Counted from the first letter of the stretch, positions 6,919-17,253 are shown. The stretch: 64,000 nt of DNA from Acidobacteriota bacterium (GCA_021793405.1 JAJYSV010000011.1:1-64000); one strand, 5' to 3'. Made by a program: numbers and translations. The notes: generated from the letters alone by a model not told the origin.

Positions 6919-8121
6919 TCAGCGCGTCAGCACCTCGCGCGCAATCACGAGCCGCTGGATTTCGCTGGTACCCTCGCCGATGGTGCACAGCTTGACATCG
7001 CGATAGAACTTCTCCGCGGGATAATCTTTGATGAAGCCATAGCCGCCGTGCAACTGAACGCCCTCGTCGCAAATCTTCACTGCGACCTCGCTCGCGTACA
7101 GCTTGGCCATGGCTGACTCCAGCGTGGTCTTCATGCCTGCGTCTTTCATCTGCGCGGCGCGAAAGGTGAGCAGCCTTGCCGCGTCTAGTTGCGTGGCCAT
7201 ATCGGCGATCTTCCACTGGATTCCTTGAAACTCGCTGATCGCCTTGCCGAATTGCCTTCTTTCCTTGGTATATTTCAATGCGGCGTCGAAGGCGCCCTGG
7301 GCCATGCCGAGGGACAACGCGGCAATGGAGATGCGACCGCCGTCCAGCACACGCATGGAATCGATGAACCCCTCGCCCTGCTGACCCAGCAGATTTTCCG
7401 CTGGAAGCTCGCAGTCTTCGAAGATCAGCTCCGAAGTGTCGCTGGCGCGCAGCCCCAGCTTGTTTTCCTTCTTGCCGGAGCGAAACCCTGGCGTGCCTTT
7501 CTCCACAATGAAGGCGGAAAATCCATGCGAACCCTTCGAGCGATCCGTGACGGCAATGACGACAGAAACATCCGCGTAGTGACCGTTGGTGATGAACGTC
7601 TTGTTGCCATTCAACACCCAGCGGTCACCCTTTTTCACTGCGGTGGTGCGCGCGCCGCCCGCGTCCGACCCGGAGCCCGGTTCGGTGAGACCCCACGCGC
7701 CCAGCCACTCTCCGCTGGCCAGCCGGGTCACATATTTTTTGCGCTGCTCTTCCGTGCCGGCAAGAAAAATATGGTTGGTCGCCAGTGAATTGTGAGACGC
7801 GACAATAATGCCGATCGAACCGTCCACACGGGATAGTTCTTCGATGGCAATGACATATTCCACATAGCCGAGGCCCGACCCGCCGAATTCCTCCGGGAAA
7901 ATAACACCCATCAATCCCATGCGACCGAGTTCTTTCACAAGGTCCACGGGAAATTCGCTGGCTTCATCCCAGCGGCTCACGTTGGGCGCAATCTCGCGAG
8001 CGGCAAAGTCGCGAATCTCCTGGCGCAGTTGCTGCTGCTCTTCAGTGAACAGATGGAAGTGCGGCGCGGACTGGCCAGACTGTTCGGGTGGACCAGACTG
8101 TTCGAGTGGATCTGTGCTCAT
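6919..8121 (-). CDS. Acyl-CoA dehydrogenase
   Basis: This 400-residue flavoprotein oxidises acyl-CoA to trans-2-enoyl-CoA and passes electrons to ETF. The N-terminal helical domain ([20 protein letters not shown]), the FAD-contacting stretch ([20 protein letters not shown]) and the C-terminal domain are all present. The catalytic base is the Glu in [16 protein letters not shown]. The [20 protein letters not shown] signature fits the short-chain/branched-chain branch; exact chain length cannot be read from sequence. ATG 8121 was chosen over an upstream start at 8160 because GAGGG stands at the right distance before it. It appears monocistronic, with the frameshifted DUF192 gene downstream on the same strand. 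Confidence 0.93.
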   Translation of the reverse strand: MSTDPLEQSGPPEQSGQSAPHFHLFTEEQQQLRQEIRDFAAREIAPNVSRWDEASEFPVDLVKELGRMGLMGVIFPEEFGGSGLGYVEYVIAIEELSRVDGSIGIIVASHNSLATNHIFLAGTEEQRKKYVTRLASGEWLGAWGLTEPGSGSDAGGARTTAVKKGDRWVLNGNKTFITNGHYADVSVVIAVTDRSKGSHGFSAFIVEKGTPGFRSGKKENKLGLRASDTSELIFEDCELPAENLLGQQGEGFIDSMRVLDGGRISIAALSLGMAQGAFDAALKYTKERRQFGKAISEFQGIQWKIADMATQLDAARLLTFRAAQMKDAGMKTTLESAMAKLYASEVAVKICDEGVQLHGGYGFIKDYPAEKFYRDVKLCTIGEGTSEIQRLVIAREVLTR

Positions 8122-8265
8122 GAAAACCCTCGGGAAAATTACCGAGTGTTTATGATACATTCCGCAGTGGACTCTTCTCTTGACTGCATCGGTGTTCTAT
8201 TGGGTCGATCATGGAACTGTATGACTTGAGAAGTCGCATTCGTCCCGAAGGAAAAAACAACCACG

Positions 8266-10356
8266 ATGAAGAAATTTCTGCCCACGGTTTCGAGTGTCCT
8301 GTCTTCCCTGCTTGCGTTCCTGACATGTGCAATGTGCGTTTTGGCTTCGGCGCAGCAGTCTTCGCCGAAAACAGTCGCACCGCCTCCACCCATTCTGCTG
8401 GGCACTGCGTGGTATCCGGAGCAATGGCCGGAATCGCGTTGGCCCGCCGATCTCGACCTTATGCAGAAGGCCGGCATCCGCTTTGTGCGCGTGGGCGAGT
8501 TTGCGTGGAGCACGATGGAGCCGGCGGAAGGCGATTATCAATTCGACTGGCTGGAACGCGCCATCGACGAAGCCGGAAAGCGCGGCATCTACACCGTGCT
8601 GGGCACGCCTACCGCGGCGCCGCCCGCGTGGCTGACGCAGAAATATCCTGAGACGCTGCGCACGGAAGAGGATGGCCGCAAGGCTGAGCATGGAAACCGC
8701 CAGCAATTCAACTGGGACAATCCAAAATACCGCGAGCTGGCCCGAGACATCGCTACGCGCATGGCTAAGCGTTTCGGCCACAATCCCTATGTGATCGGGT
8801 GGCAGATCGACAACGAGTACGCTCAGGTTTCGTTCGACCCGCAGACGCGCAGCGACTTTCAGAACTGGGTGAAAGAACGCTACGGCACGTTGGACAACCT
8901 GAATACGCGCTGGACCACGGCCTACTGGAGCCAGACCTACAGCAACTGGAATCAGATCCCCATTGAAACGAGCAAAGGCAATCCTGGATTATTGCTGAGT
9001 TGGAAGCGTTTTGTGAGCGATACCTGGCGCAGCTACCAGAAGAACCAGCTCGACGCGATCCGCGAAAATGCTGCGCCGCGCCAGTTCATCACCACCAATA
9101 TGATGGGGTGGTTCCAGGGCTACGACCATTACGTTGTCGCCAAGGATCTCGACCTGGCGGCGTGGGACGACTATGTGGGCGAAGGCCACGTCGACCCCTA
9201 CAAGAACGGTTCCACGGATGACCTGACGCGCGGCTTCAAACAGAAAAACTTCTGGATCATGGAGACGCAGCCAGGCCACGTGAACTGGGCGCCCGTCAAC
9301 AACGATCTGAATCAGGGCGAAGTGCGCGCGCTCGCCTGGGAGAATGTTGGCCATGGTGCCGACGCGGTGAGCTACTGGCAGTGGCGCAGCGATCTGAACG
9401 GGCAGGAAGAGTACCACGGTACGCTGGTTGGCCCGGACGGGACGCCGGTTCCTCTCTATCCTGAGGTGGCACAACTCGGCAGAGACTTCATCAAAGCTGG
9501 ACCTGCGTTGGCGGGAACATCTTCGAAATCCGAGGTGGCCCTTCTGCACACATACCCCAGTGTGTGGGCCATCGACTGGCAGCGGCACAATAAAAATTAC
9601 GACCCGATTGCTGAGATTCTGAGCTATTACCAGCCATTGAAGGACATCGCGCAGTCGATCGACATCGTGCAGCCTACGGTTGCGCTGGACCAGTACAAAC
9701 TGGTGGTAGCGCCGGGGTTGAATGTGCTGTCGGAAGCGGCCGCGAAGAATCTCGTCGCATATGTGCGCCAGGGGGGCAACCTGGTCCTGGGTCAACGCAG
9801 TGGGATGAAGAACAGCGACAACGGCTTGCAGACGGAACGTCAGCCCGGACCGCTGGTTCCGTTGCTAGGCGGACGGGTGGACCAATACTATGCGTTGATC
9901 AATCCCGTCCCGGTGAGCGGCCAGTTTGGAGACAACACCAGCAAGCTGTGGGCGGAACTATTGAGCACGAGTTCGCCGGACACCAAGGTGCTGGAGACTT
10001 ACGGCAAAAGTAATGGCTGGCTCGATGGAAAACCCGCCATCATCACTCGCAAAGTGGGCAAAGGCAGCATCACCTACGTCGGCGTTTGGATGGATGAGGC
10101 CGGCATGGCGAAGCTGGCGCGGTGGATGACGGACATGAGCGGCGTCACTCCCGCATTGGCCGGTGTGCCAGCTGGGGTCGAGGTGGATCCGCGCTACGGT
10201 AAAGACCACAGGGTTTTTATTCTGGTAAATTGGGCTCCCGACCCGCAGACTGTCACCCTTCCCGGTTCCATGCGGGATGTGCTGAACGGCGGCTCGGTGC
10301 AGTCCGTCACATTGCCACAGTATGGTGTTTCAGTTCTTTCGGAGGCCAGCCACTGA
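8266..10356 (+). CDS. Secreted beta-galactosidase, GH42
   Basis: The protein has 696 residues with a signal peptide (cut near ASAQ, ~30). The TIM barrel of glycoside hydrolase family 42 spans ~45-400: GTAWYPEQWPESRWPADLDL, FVRVGEFAWSTMEP and APPAWL. The acid/base is Glu184 in WQIDNEY and the nucleophile is Glu333 in FWIMETQPG. The trimerisation/Rossmann-like domain (~440-590) and a small beta domain (~630-690) complete the family architecture at usual length. It removes terminal beta-galactose from oligosaccharides, here probably in the periplasm. Its stop is one base before the start of the next gene, an esterase, so the two form an operon for plant-polymer side-chain breakdown (inference). 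Confidence 0.92.
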   Translation: MKKFLPTVSSVLSSLLAFLTCAMCVLASAQQSSPKTVAPPPPILLGTAWYPEQWPESRWPADLDLMQKAGIRFVRVGEFAWSTMEPAEGDYQFDWLERAIDEAGKRGIYTVLGTPTAAPPAWLTQKYPETLRTEEDGRKAEHGNRQQFNWDNPKYRELARDIATRMAKRFGHNPYVIGWQIDNEYAQVSFDPQTRSDFQNWVKERYGTLDNLNTRWTTAYWSQTYSNWNQIPIETSKGNPGLLLSWKRFVSDTWRSYQKNQLDAIRENAAPRQFITTNMMGWFQGYDHYVVAKDLDLAAWDDYVGEGHVDPYKNGSTDDLTRGFKQKNFWIMETQPGHVNWAPVNNDLNQGEVRALAWENVGHGADAVSYWQWRSDLNGQEEYHGTLVGPDGTPVPLYPEVAQLGRDFIKAGPALAGTSSKSEVALLHTYPSVWAIDWQRHNKNYDPIAEILSYYQPLKDIAQSIDIVQPTVALDQYKLVVAPGLNVLSEAAAKNLVAYVRQGGNLVLGQRSGMKNSDNGLQTERQPGPLVPLLGGRVDQYYALINPVPVSGQFGDNTSKLWAELLSTSSPDTKVLETYGKSNGWLDGKPAIITRKVGKGSITYVGVWMDEAGMAKLARWMTDMSGVTPALAGVPAGVEVDPRYGKDHRVFILVNWAPDPQTVTLPGSMRDVLNGGSVQSVTLPQYGVSVLSEASH

Positions 10357-10357
10357 G

Positions 10358-11278
10358 ATGTCTTTTCTTCGCATGATCCCTCGCTTTACGGTTTGCCTGT
10401 TTGCCTGCGCCTCTCTTTTGGCGGCGCAATCTACTCCTGCGCCTTCGCCTACTACTGCGCCGACGGCGATTCTCCTGTGGCCGAACGGCGCTCCGGGAGC
10501 GGTCGGAGACATGCCGCTCGACAAGCCAATTCTCACTCCGTATCTGCCCGCCAAAAATCCTACGCAGACTGCTATTGTGATTTGTCCGGGCGGAGGGTAT
10601 GCCATGCTCGCAATGGATAAGGAAGGCACGCAGGTCGCCCATTGGCTGAATGCGCGCGGAGTCGCCGCATTCGTGCTGACCTATCGCTACGGCCCGCGGT
10701 ACCATCATCCGATTCCGCTGCTCGATGCCCAGCGCGCGATTCGTTATGTGCGCTCCCATGCTGCGGAGGATGGAATCGACCCAGATCACATCGGCATCTG
10801 GGGATTTTCCGCCGGTGGCCATTTGGCTTCGACTGTAGGCACACACTTCGATGCAGGCAATCGCGATGCAACGGACCCAATCGAGCGGGTGAGCAGCCGG
10901 CCAGATTTCATGGTGCTCGCCTACCCGGTCATCAGCATGGAGCCCGGAATTACGCATAACGGTTCCCTGCATAATCTGCTGGGTGAGGAGCCCAATCCTA
11001 CGCTGGAAAATGAACTTTCCAACGAAACGCAGGTGACGCCGCAAACGCCGCCGACGTTTTTATTCAGCACTACCAACGATGGGACAGTCCCAGTGATGAA
11101 CAGTGTCTTGTTCTACGAAGCGCTGCTGCATGCAGGTGTTCCGGCAGAGATGCATATTTTTGAGCAAGGTCGTCACGGGTCGGGCCTGGGCCAGGACAAT
11201 CCACAACTGGGCATGTGGCCAGTACTGCTGCAGAACTGGCTGCACCTGCACGGGTGGATGGCGTCGGGAGCCGAGTAG
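10358..11278 (+). CDS. Secreted alpha/beta hydrolase, acetyl-xylan-esterase-like
   Basis: The protein has 306 residues with a signal peptide (LFACASLLAAQS). The fold is a BD-FAE/Axe-type serine esterase. The oxyanion-hole segment is CPGGGY (~77-81), the nucleophile is Ser151 in GFSAGGH, the acid is probably Asp241 (TNDGTVP), and His273 lies in QGRHGSG. Relatives remove acetyl groups from xylan or other sugars. ATG 10358 begins one base after the GH42 stop, indicating translational coupling and a shared task on decorated oligosaccharides. The gene converges on murF, with only 12 bp between stops. Confidence 0.82.
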   Translation: MSFLRMIPRFTVCLFACASLLAAQSTPAPSPTTAPTAILLWPNGAPGAVGDMPLDKPILTPYLPAKNPTQTAIVICPGGGYAMLAMDKEGTQVAHWLNARGVAAFVLTYRYGPRYHHPIPLLDAQRAIRYVRSHAAEDGIDPDHIGIWGFSAGGHLASTVGTHFDAGNRDATDPIERVSSRPDFMVLAYPVISMEPGITHNGSLHNLLGEEPNPTLENELSNETQVTPQTPPTFLFSTTNDGTVPVMNSVLFYEALLHAGVPAEMHIFEQGRHGSGLGQDNPQLGMWPVLLQNWLHLHGWMASGAE

Positions 11279-11290
11279 GCAGAGAGATTT

Positions 11291-12697
11291 CTATCCCTCG
11301 CGCTGGAGGCCTTCCAGCATGCGCTCCAATCGCACGCCGCGTGAGGCTTTGAGGAGTACAGTGTCGCCCGGGAGCATATTTTCGTTGAGCCACGCGCCCG
11401 CGTCCTCGGGAGTGTCGACGAACATCGCCGTCGCGCCCGCGGACTTGGCTCCAGTCACGATCGATGCAGCTTCCCCACGCACGCCCAGAATGAAGTTCAC
11501 GCCGCGCTTCGCCATGTACTCGCCGCACTCACGATGCAGCTTCGAACTCTCAGGCCCCAGTTCCAGCATCTCGCCAGCAACCACGATGGTGCGCTCGGCG
11601 GGCAGGGTGAGGAGCGTGTCCACCATGGCGCGCAAGGCTTGCGGGTTGGAGTTGTAACAATCATTGATCAGGGTTGTGCCGCGAATCCGCAACGTCTGGC
11701 CACGTTTGTCCGGCGGGGTCATAGCCTCCACGGCGGCGGCGCATTCTTCGAGCGAAATGTCGCTGGCCAAGCCGACCGCGATGCCTGCCAGCGCATTGCG
11801 GACATTGTGTTCGCCCAGCAGATGGAGCTTGACTTCCGCGCGCTGCTCGTCCGCCAACACGGTAAAGGTTGTGCCTTCCGCACCCATCGGGGTAATCGAT
11901 TCCACGCGCGGATCGGCGCATGTTCCTTTGCCGAAGTAGATTGTCTTGCCGGGAAAGTCTCGACCAAACTGCCGCACATACGGGTCGTCGCAATTGAGGA
12001 TTGCAGTGCCAAGACGCGGCAGAGATGCGATCAGTTCGTACTTGGAGCGGGCGATGCCTGCCTGACCGTCGGGAAAATTTTCGGCATGGGCAGTGCCCAC
12101 GTTCGTCACCACGCCCCAGTCCGGCGCTGCGATTTTGCAGAGGGCGGCAATCTCGCCGGCGCGTGACATGCCCATCTCCAGGATGGCAACTTCATGCTCA
12201 GGCTGGAGCCGCAATAACTGAAGCGGCAGGCCGTAATGATTGTTCAAATTCCCCAGAGATTTGTGAACGCGAAAACGGCACTCCAATACCTGCGCGATGG
12301 CTTCCTTGGTGGTGGTTTTCCCGGCGCTGCCGGTAATGCCAATCACACGTTTACCCCAATGGCGACGCACGGAAGATGCCAGCCGCTGCATGGCGGCCAG
12401 CGGGTCATCGACGAGCAGCAGACGCTTGCGCATCGCATCGCTGTCGTAGCGCCCAAGTTGCGAACCAGCAATGACGGCAGCAATTGCGCCAGCCTCGATT
12501 GCTGCATGGACGAACTCATGGCCATCGAAGCGCTCTCCGTGTATGGCAAAGAAAAGGTCGCCGGGCTGAATCGTTCGCGAGTCGATGGAGTAGCCGGATG
12601 CGTTGGCCGCCGCAAGGCGAGGCGGAGGCGCATTCGATGGCCTCGGCGCGAACCCGGCAGTCATCCATTCGCGAATTTGTTCGAGGCTCAGTTGCAT
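11291..12697 (-). CDS. murF: UDP-MurNAc-tripeptide--D-alanyl-D-alanine ligase
   Basis: This 468-residue cytoplasmic ligase adds D-Ala-D-Ala to the UDP-MurNAc-tripeptide, the last soluble step of peptidoglycan precursor synthesis. The N-terminal uridine-binding domain holds DSRTIQPGDLFFAIHGERFD. The central ATPase domain carries the P-loop GITGSAGKTTTKE (~120-132), and NNHYGLPLQLLRL and EMGMSRAGEI are typical of MurF. The C-terminal Mur domain begins near LRIRGTTLINDCYNSNPQAL. Its start overlaps the murE stop by 10 nt, so translation is coupled. It is the last gene of the dcw run here; mraY, murD and ftsW do not follow. Confidence 0.96.
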   Translation of the reverse strand: MQLSLEQIREWMTAGFAPRPSNAPPPRLAAANASGYSIDSRTIQPGDLFFAIHGERFDGHEFVHAAIEAGAIAAVIAGSQLGRYDSDAMRKRLLLVDDPLAAMQRLASSVRRHWGKRVIGITGSAGKTTTKEAIAQVLECRFRVHKSLGNLNNHYGLPLQLLRLQPEHEVAILEMGMSRAGEIAALCKIAAPDWGVVTNVGTAHAENFPDGQAGIARSKYELIASLPRLGTAILNCDDPYVRQFGRDFPGKTIYFGKGTCADPRVESITPMGAEGTTFTVLADEQRAEVKLHLLGEHNVRNALAGIAVGLASDISLEECAAAVEAMTPPDKRGQTLRIRGTTLINDCYNSNPQALRAMVDTLLTLPAERTIVVAGEMLELGPESSKLHRECGEYMAKRGVNFILGVRGEAASIVTGAKSAGATAMFVDTPEDAGAWLNENMLPGDTVLLKASRGVRLERMLEGLQREG

Positions 12698-14238
12698 GGC
12701 AATCCTAACGGGACGCGTCTAGATTTTCCGTAACGCTCCAGCAACGCCTCTCTCGCCTCCTCAACATCATCGAACGGAATGATGGAGTGGTGAAGGATCT
12801 GGACTTTTTCGTGGCCTTTGCCGGCAATCACTACAACGTCATTCTCTCGCGCCTCGTCTACGGCCAGCCGAATGGCGTCGGCACGATCCGGCTCGACAGT
12901 AAACCTCACTCCGCTTGCCGTTAGACCCGGCAGAATTTCCGTCAGGATCGCATCGGGATTTTCCGAACGCGGATTGTCGCTGGTGGCGACAACAAAGTCG
13001 CTGCCGTCGCCGGCTGCGCGGCCCATTTTCGGGCGCTTGGCGCGGTCGCGATCTCCGCCACATCCGAAGACGGTGATGACGCGACCGTTGCGCGGAGCCG
13101 CCAACTGGCGCGCCAGGCGTGTGACATTGCGCAACGCGTCATCCGTGTGAGCGTAGTCGATAGCAACCGTGAAAGGCTGCCCGCAGTCTACGGTCTGGAA
13201 ACGGCCCGGGACGCAGGCAATGGATTCCACCCCGCGCACGATTTCTTCCCGCGTCAATCCGCGCGCCAATGCGGCTGCGGACGCAGCCAGCAGGTTCAGC
13301 ACATTCACCGGACCTGGCAGATAGGTATGCAGATCGATTTCTCCGTCCGGAGTGATCATACGGAAGCGCGTGCCGTTGGCTGCTAATTGGACATCTGTCG
13401 CACGAAAATCTCCGTCGTCCAACCCATAGGTGACGATTTCGCATCCAGTAGAGCGGGCCAGCGAGATGAGCCGCTGGCCGTAGTCGTCTGCAATGTGGAT
13501 CGCGGCGATCCGTGGCGGAGCCGAGCCTTCGCCGGTAAACATCTTCGCCTTCGCCTGAAAATACGATTCCATCGTTCCGTGATAATCCAGATGGTCCTGC
13601 GTCAAGTTGGTGAAGACTGCTGTGTCCCAATGCAGACCCCAGACACGGCCCTGGTCGAGCGCGTGAGAAGACACTTCCATCACCGCTTCAGTCGCGCCCG
13701 CGGCCACGCCTTCGGCAAACAACTGGAACAGATCGCGCGATTCTGGCGTGGTATGCGGAGAGGGTCGAATTTCCTCGGCAATGTGGTATTCAATGGTACC
13801 AACAAGAATGCACTTTCGGCCCGCACTGCGCAGCATCGACTCCAGCAGGTAGGTGGTTGTCGTTTTGCCATTCGTGCCGGTCACGCCGGATAACCGTAGA
13901 CGACGCTCCGGATGGTGAAAAAAATTGGCGCTGATTCCGGCGAGCGCGCGGCGGCCATGGTCTACCTGCGCGATGGCAAGGTTGGGATGGGTCGTGCGCA
14001 GCAATTGCCAGGTCCTCTCAGCGTCGGTGACCACTGCAATCGCGCCTTGGTGCAGCGCACCCAATACGAAGGAGTTGCCATCCGTCGTACCACCCTGCAT
14101 GGCAACGAACAGCGCGCCCGGAGCGGCATGGCGCGAGTCATACACCACATCGATGACAGGCGGATTCAATGCCGTGCGCTCTCGAATTTCGAGTCCGCGC
14201 AGGAGATCGTCAAACTGCATGGGTGAATTTGCGATCAT
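12688..14238 (-). CDS. murE: UDP-MurNAc-L-Ala-D-Glu--meso-diaminopimelate ligase
   Basis: The enzyme (516 residues from ATG 14238; ATG 14220 is an equal alternative) adds the third amino acid to the peptidoglycan stem. Visible features are DSRHAAPGALFVAMQG in the N-terminal domain and the P-loop SGVTGTNGKTTTTYLLES (~118-133). The carbamylated-lysine/metal region and AIDYAHTDDALRNVT follow. TSDNPRSENP is the DNPR motif that selects meso-diaminopimelate over lysine, so the cell wall is predicted to be of the mDAP type. It lies between ftsI and murF on the minus strand in normal dcw order. Confidence 0.96.
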   Translation of the reverse strand: MIANSPMQFDDLLRGLEIRERTALNPPVIDVVYDSRHAAPGALFVAMQGGTTDGNSFVLGALHQGAIAVVTDAERTWQLLRTTHPNLAIAQVDHGRRALAGISANFFHHPERRLRLSGVTGTNGKTTTTYLLESMLRSAGRKCILVGTIEYHIAEEIRPSPHTTPESRDLFQLFAEGVAAGATEAVMEVSSHALDQGRVWGLHWDTAVFTNLTQDHLDYHGTMESYFQAKAKMFTGEGSAPPRIAAIHIADDYGQRLISLARSTGCEIVTYGLDDGDFRATDVQLAANGTRFRMITPDGEIDLHTYLPGPVNVLNLLAASAAALARGLTREEIVRGVESIACVPGRFQTVDCGQPFTVAIDYAHTDDALRNVTRLARQLAAPRNGRVITVFGCGGDRDRAKRPKMGRAAGDGSDFVVATSDNPRSENPDAILTEILPGLTASGVRFTVEPDRADAIRLAVDEARENDVVVIAGKGHEKVQILHHSIIPFDDVEEAREALLERYGKSRRVPLGLPCN

Positions 14239-14311
14239 GGACCGGCCAAAATTGGTTCTTCTGCATTGAAGCATACTTCGATGCGTTTCAAGAACCTATC
14301 TTTCGCGGGAA

Positions 14312-16663
14312 TTATGGCTGGAAGCGCACAACAACTGTGGTGCCGGCGGGAACATGGGCACCGGCCGCGGGGGCCTGTGCGGACGCCACTCCGCTGCCAT
14401 AGACACGGAGATTTAAACCTAGGTTCGCGGCTGTCGCGACCACATCGCGCATCGGCTTGCCGACGAACCCTGGCATCGTCACCTGCGCTCCGGATCCCAC
14501 TGTCACGGCAGAGGAACTAGGGGCTTCGTGAGAAGACGAATCCCGGGCTGGAGCGGTTCTGTTTTGCTGGGGGAGATTTTCGACGGGCGGTGCGCTCGCC
14601 GGGGTGGAGACAGTTCCGCTGGCGGAGCCGTCTGTACCGGGGGGCGGAGCGGACATCGACGGATTGTCAGATACGGTTTGCATGTAGGCGCGCGCCTCAT
14701 CGGCATCGGCGGTGGCAATGGCGGTTGGCGCTTTGCTGGGCGGCGCGCGCAGAGGATCGTCTTGCGGCAGGTTGTTCACTTCGTCAAACAGGGAGTTCAG
14801 GTCGTCCAGATGTTCCTCCGGCGCATCGCCTGCTGGAGGATGTTTCTCCACTGCCGCCATCTCCTGCGACGACCTTATCGGCTCATCGTGCGGCACGCCC
14901 AGATATTCCAGGATTTGCTGCGCCAGCTCATGAAAGACCGGCGCACTGGCCTGAGTGCCATAATGCATCGAGTATTGCGGCGAGTCCATCACCACGACCA
15001 TCGCGATTGCCGGGTCGTTCACGGGCGCGAAGCCCGCAAATGACGCAATGTACTTCGTCTTGGAGTATGTATGGGTGCGTGGATCGATCTTCTGAGCCGT
15101 TCCCGTCTTGCCCGCGGCGCTGTATCCGTTCAGCTGTGCGGGAATGCCAGTCCCTTGCAGGACCACGCCTTCCATGATCTTGCGCATCTCCGCGGCCGTC
15201 AGTGTCGAGATTACTCGATGGGCGCCCTCGGGTTGCGGGTTCGGCAGTTCATGCTCGGGATGAAACGCCGCTGGAACAAGCTTCCCGCGCTTTGTCTCGT
15301 CCGAGCTTTGCAGAAGAATGTGCGGCGGCAGATATATGCCTCCATTCGCAATCGTCGAAACCATTGTCACCAATTGCACCGGCGTCACTCCAACCTCTTG
15401 CCCCATGGGAATGGAACCGATCGTTGTAGGATTCCACCTTTTTGGCGGCTTTAGCAACCCGCGGGTCTCTGCCGGAAGCTCGATCCCTGTGCGCTGGCCG
15501 AACCCGAAAGAGCGAATGTATTGATAAAAGCGGTCCTTCCCCAGTAGTTCCGCCAGTTCGATTGCCGCTACATCGCTCGATTGTTCCAGTGCCTGCGTCG
15601 CCGAAAGCACATTGCCGTAGTGGCTCTCGTAGCGGATGGCATCGCGGTCGTCGTGCACGATGCGGCCCGCAACATTGATCTGGCCACCCAGGGTATGGAT
15701 CATCGAGTCCGGTGTGATGACATGCTGATCCAGCGCCGCCGAGTAGGTGACCAGCTTGAATACCGATCCAGGCTCATACACGTCACTCACAGCCGAATCC
15801 TGCAGCATGGAGGGCCGAATGGCATGAATGTCGTTGGGGTCGAAGGTAGGTCGGACCGCCAGCGCCAGAATCTGCCCAGTATTCGGGTCCTGCACAACGA
15901 CCGTTCCACGCATCGCCTTGGTGCGAACCATCGCCTCATCCAATGCCTTTTCCGCGAGAAATTGAATGTGATTGTCGAGGGTGAGTACCAGGTTTTCGCC
16001 CGGTGTGGGCTCGCGGTCTACGCTGCTATAAGTTTGCCGGCGCGCATCCACCGCGGTCAGCACTCGGCCGGGAGTGCCGTGCAGGGAAGCATCGAATCGA
16101 TGCTCGACACCGCCCAGGCCATTGTCGTCCATGCTGACGTAGCCTAAAACCTGCGCCGCCAACTGATTGTCGGGATAGAAGCGCTTGAATTCCTTTTGGA
16201 AATAGACACCCTTCAGGCCAAGAGCGCGTACCCGAACCGCCACGCTGGCATCCACTTTGCGCGCAACCCATGCAAAGTCGCGCGAGCGATGCAGGCGGGC
16301 ATCGATGTCATGGGCAGTGGTGAAGCGGTCTTCCGGATCTTGGTGGACGATACGGGCCAATTGGTGGGACGTGGCATCTTTATCGGCGATTTCACTGGGA
16401 ACCGCGAAGACGGAGTCGACCAGCACCGTCATGGCCAGGGGTTGCAAATTACGGTCGTACAGCACGCCGCGCCGCGGAGCAATCTGAAACGAGCGCGATT
16501 GCTGGCGTAATTCGCGCTGCGCATAGTCCGCATGACGGAACACCTGAAGCCATACCAGGCGAGCCGCAATGATCACTACCCAGACGATGAGGACGGCAAT
16601 CAAGGCCACGAATCGCAACCTTGGGATGGGGGCGGAGAGCGCCTGCTTGGGTTTCCGGCTCAT
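14312..16663 (-). CDS. ftsI: Septal penicillin-binding protein with C-terminal PASTA domain
   Basis: This class B PBP (783 residues from ATG 16663) cross-links septal peptidoglycan. One N-terminal membrane anchor (FVALIAVLIVWVVIIAARLV) is followed by the dimerisation region (RGVLYDRNLQPLAMTV). The transpeptidase domain has nucleophile Ser in EPGSVFK, then SSD, and KTGT in AAGKTGTAQK. After it come ~130 residues of Pro/Ala/Ser-rich linker. A PASTA repeat ends the protein (VTMPGFVGKPMRDVVATAAN...VPAGTTVVVRF). The extra PASTA and long linker make it longer than the ~590-residue E. coli FtsI. The position between ftsL and murE supports the septal role. Confidence 0.94.
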   Translation of the reverse strand: MSRKPKQALSAPIPRLRFVALIAVLIVWVVIIAARLVWLQVFRHADYAQRELRQQSRSFQIAPRRGVLYDRNLQPLAMTVLVDSVFAVPSEIADKDATSHQLARIVHQDPEDRFTTAHDIDARLHRSRDFAWVARKVDASVAVRVRALGLKGVYFQKEFKRFYPDNQLAAQVLGYVSMDDNGLGGVEHRFDASLHGTPGRVLTAVDARRQTYSSVDREPTPGENLVLTLDNHIQFLAEKALDEAMVRTKAMRGTVVVQDPNTGQILALAVRPTFDPNDIHAIRPSMLQDSAVSDVYEPGSVFKLVTYSAALDQHVITPDSMIHTLGGQINVAGRIVHDDRDAIRYESHYGNVLSATQALEQSSDVAAIELAELLGKDRFYQYIRSFGFGQRTGIELPAETRGLLKPPKRWNPTTIGSIPMGQEVGVTPVQLVTMVSTIANGGIYLPPHILLQSSDETKRGKLVPAAFHPEHELPNPQPEGAHRVISTLTAAEMRKIMEGVVLQGTGIPAQLNGYSAAGKTGTAQKIDPRTHTYSKTKYIASFAGFAPVNDPAIAMVVVMDSPQYSMHYGTQASAPVFHELAQQILEYLGVPHDEPIRSSQEMAAVEKHPPAGDAPEEHLDDLNSLFDEVNNLPQDDPLRAPPSKAPTAIATADADEARAYMQTVSDNPSMSAPPPGTDGSASGTVSTPASAPPVENLPQQNRTAPARDSSSHEAPSSSAVTVGSGAQVTMPGFVGKPMRDVVATAANLGLNLRVYGSGVASAQAPAAGAHVPAGTTVVVRFQP

Positions 16664-16734
16664 ACCGTGTTTCGATCCTGCATGCTGGATGGGCCTTACG
16701 GCCACTCAACACTGCGTGGCCGATGAAGAATAGT

Positions 16735-17253
16735 TTATCGGATCGCCTGCACAACCGGAATGGTCATCGCTGCCAGAACCGGCGTACCCGCATTGGAATC
16801 CATCGTGCCAGGAGTGACAATCTGTCCAGGCTGCGGCGACTGCATACCGATCTGGTGGGCCAGGCGATCGATCCGCTCGGACCGGGTCAGTTGAGCTTCC
16901 GTCAATCCCAATTGATGGTTTTCCTCTTGCAGGTGCTGCAACTGCGCCTTCTCGGTTTCGATACGATATCCATACTCGATGGAACTGAAGTGCTGCCAGC
17001 TATAGCCCATCAGCAGAGCAAAAAAGAAGACCGCCGCAGCCGCGAAACTTCGCATCTCACGCTTACGCACCGGATCCTCTGCCTTGACCAAGCGGGAATT
17101 GTCGAGACGCTTATCGAAAAAAACCTCGGGAGTGGGTCCGCGACGGGCGCGCTGTTGTGCCGCGAACAGCCAGCGATTGTGTTCCATCACTGCTTCGGCA
17201 CTCCACTGACCCTTCTCCCGAAGTCTATCAATTACGACGCCTGCTGCTGCCAT
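16735..17253 (-). CDS. ftsL: FtsL-like cell-division protein
   Basis: The protein has 172 residues. A charged cytoplasmic region of ~65 residues precedes a single membrane helix (SFAAAAVFFFALLMGYSW, ~69-86). A heptad-rich stretch follows (AQLQHLQEENHQLGLTEAQL, ~100-125), giving the short coiled coil of FtsL, which pairs with FtsB/FtsQ in the divisome. Sequence identity in this family is low, so the assignment rests on topology and on position between rsmH and ftsI. The cytoplasmic part is longer than in E. coli. Confidence 0.8.
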   Translation of the reverse strand: MAAAGVVIDRLREKGQWSAEAVMEHNRWLFAAQQRARRGPTPEVFFDKRLDNSRLVKAEDPVRKREMRSFAAAAVFFFALLMGYSWQHFSSIEYGYRIETEKAQLQHLQEENHQLGLTEAQLTRSERIDRLAHQIGMQSPQPGQIVTPGTMDSNAGTPVLAAMTIPVVQAIR

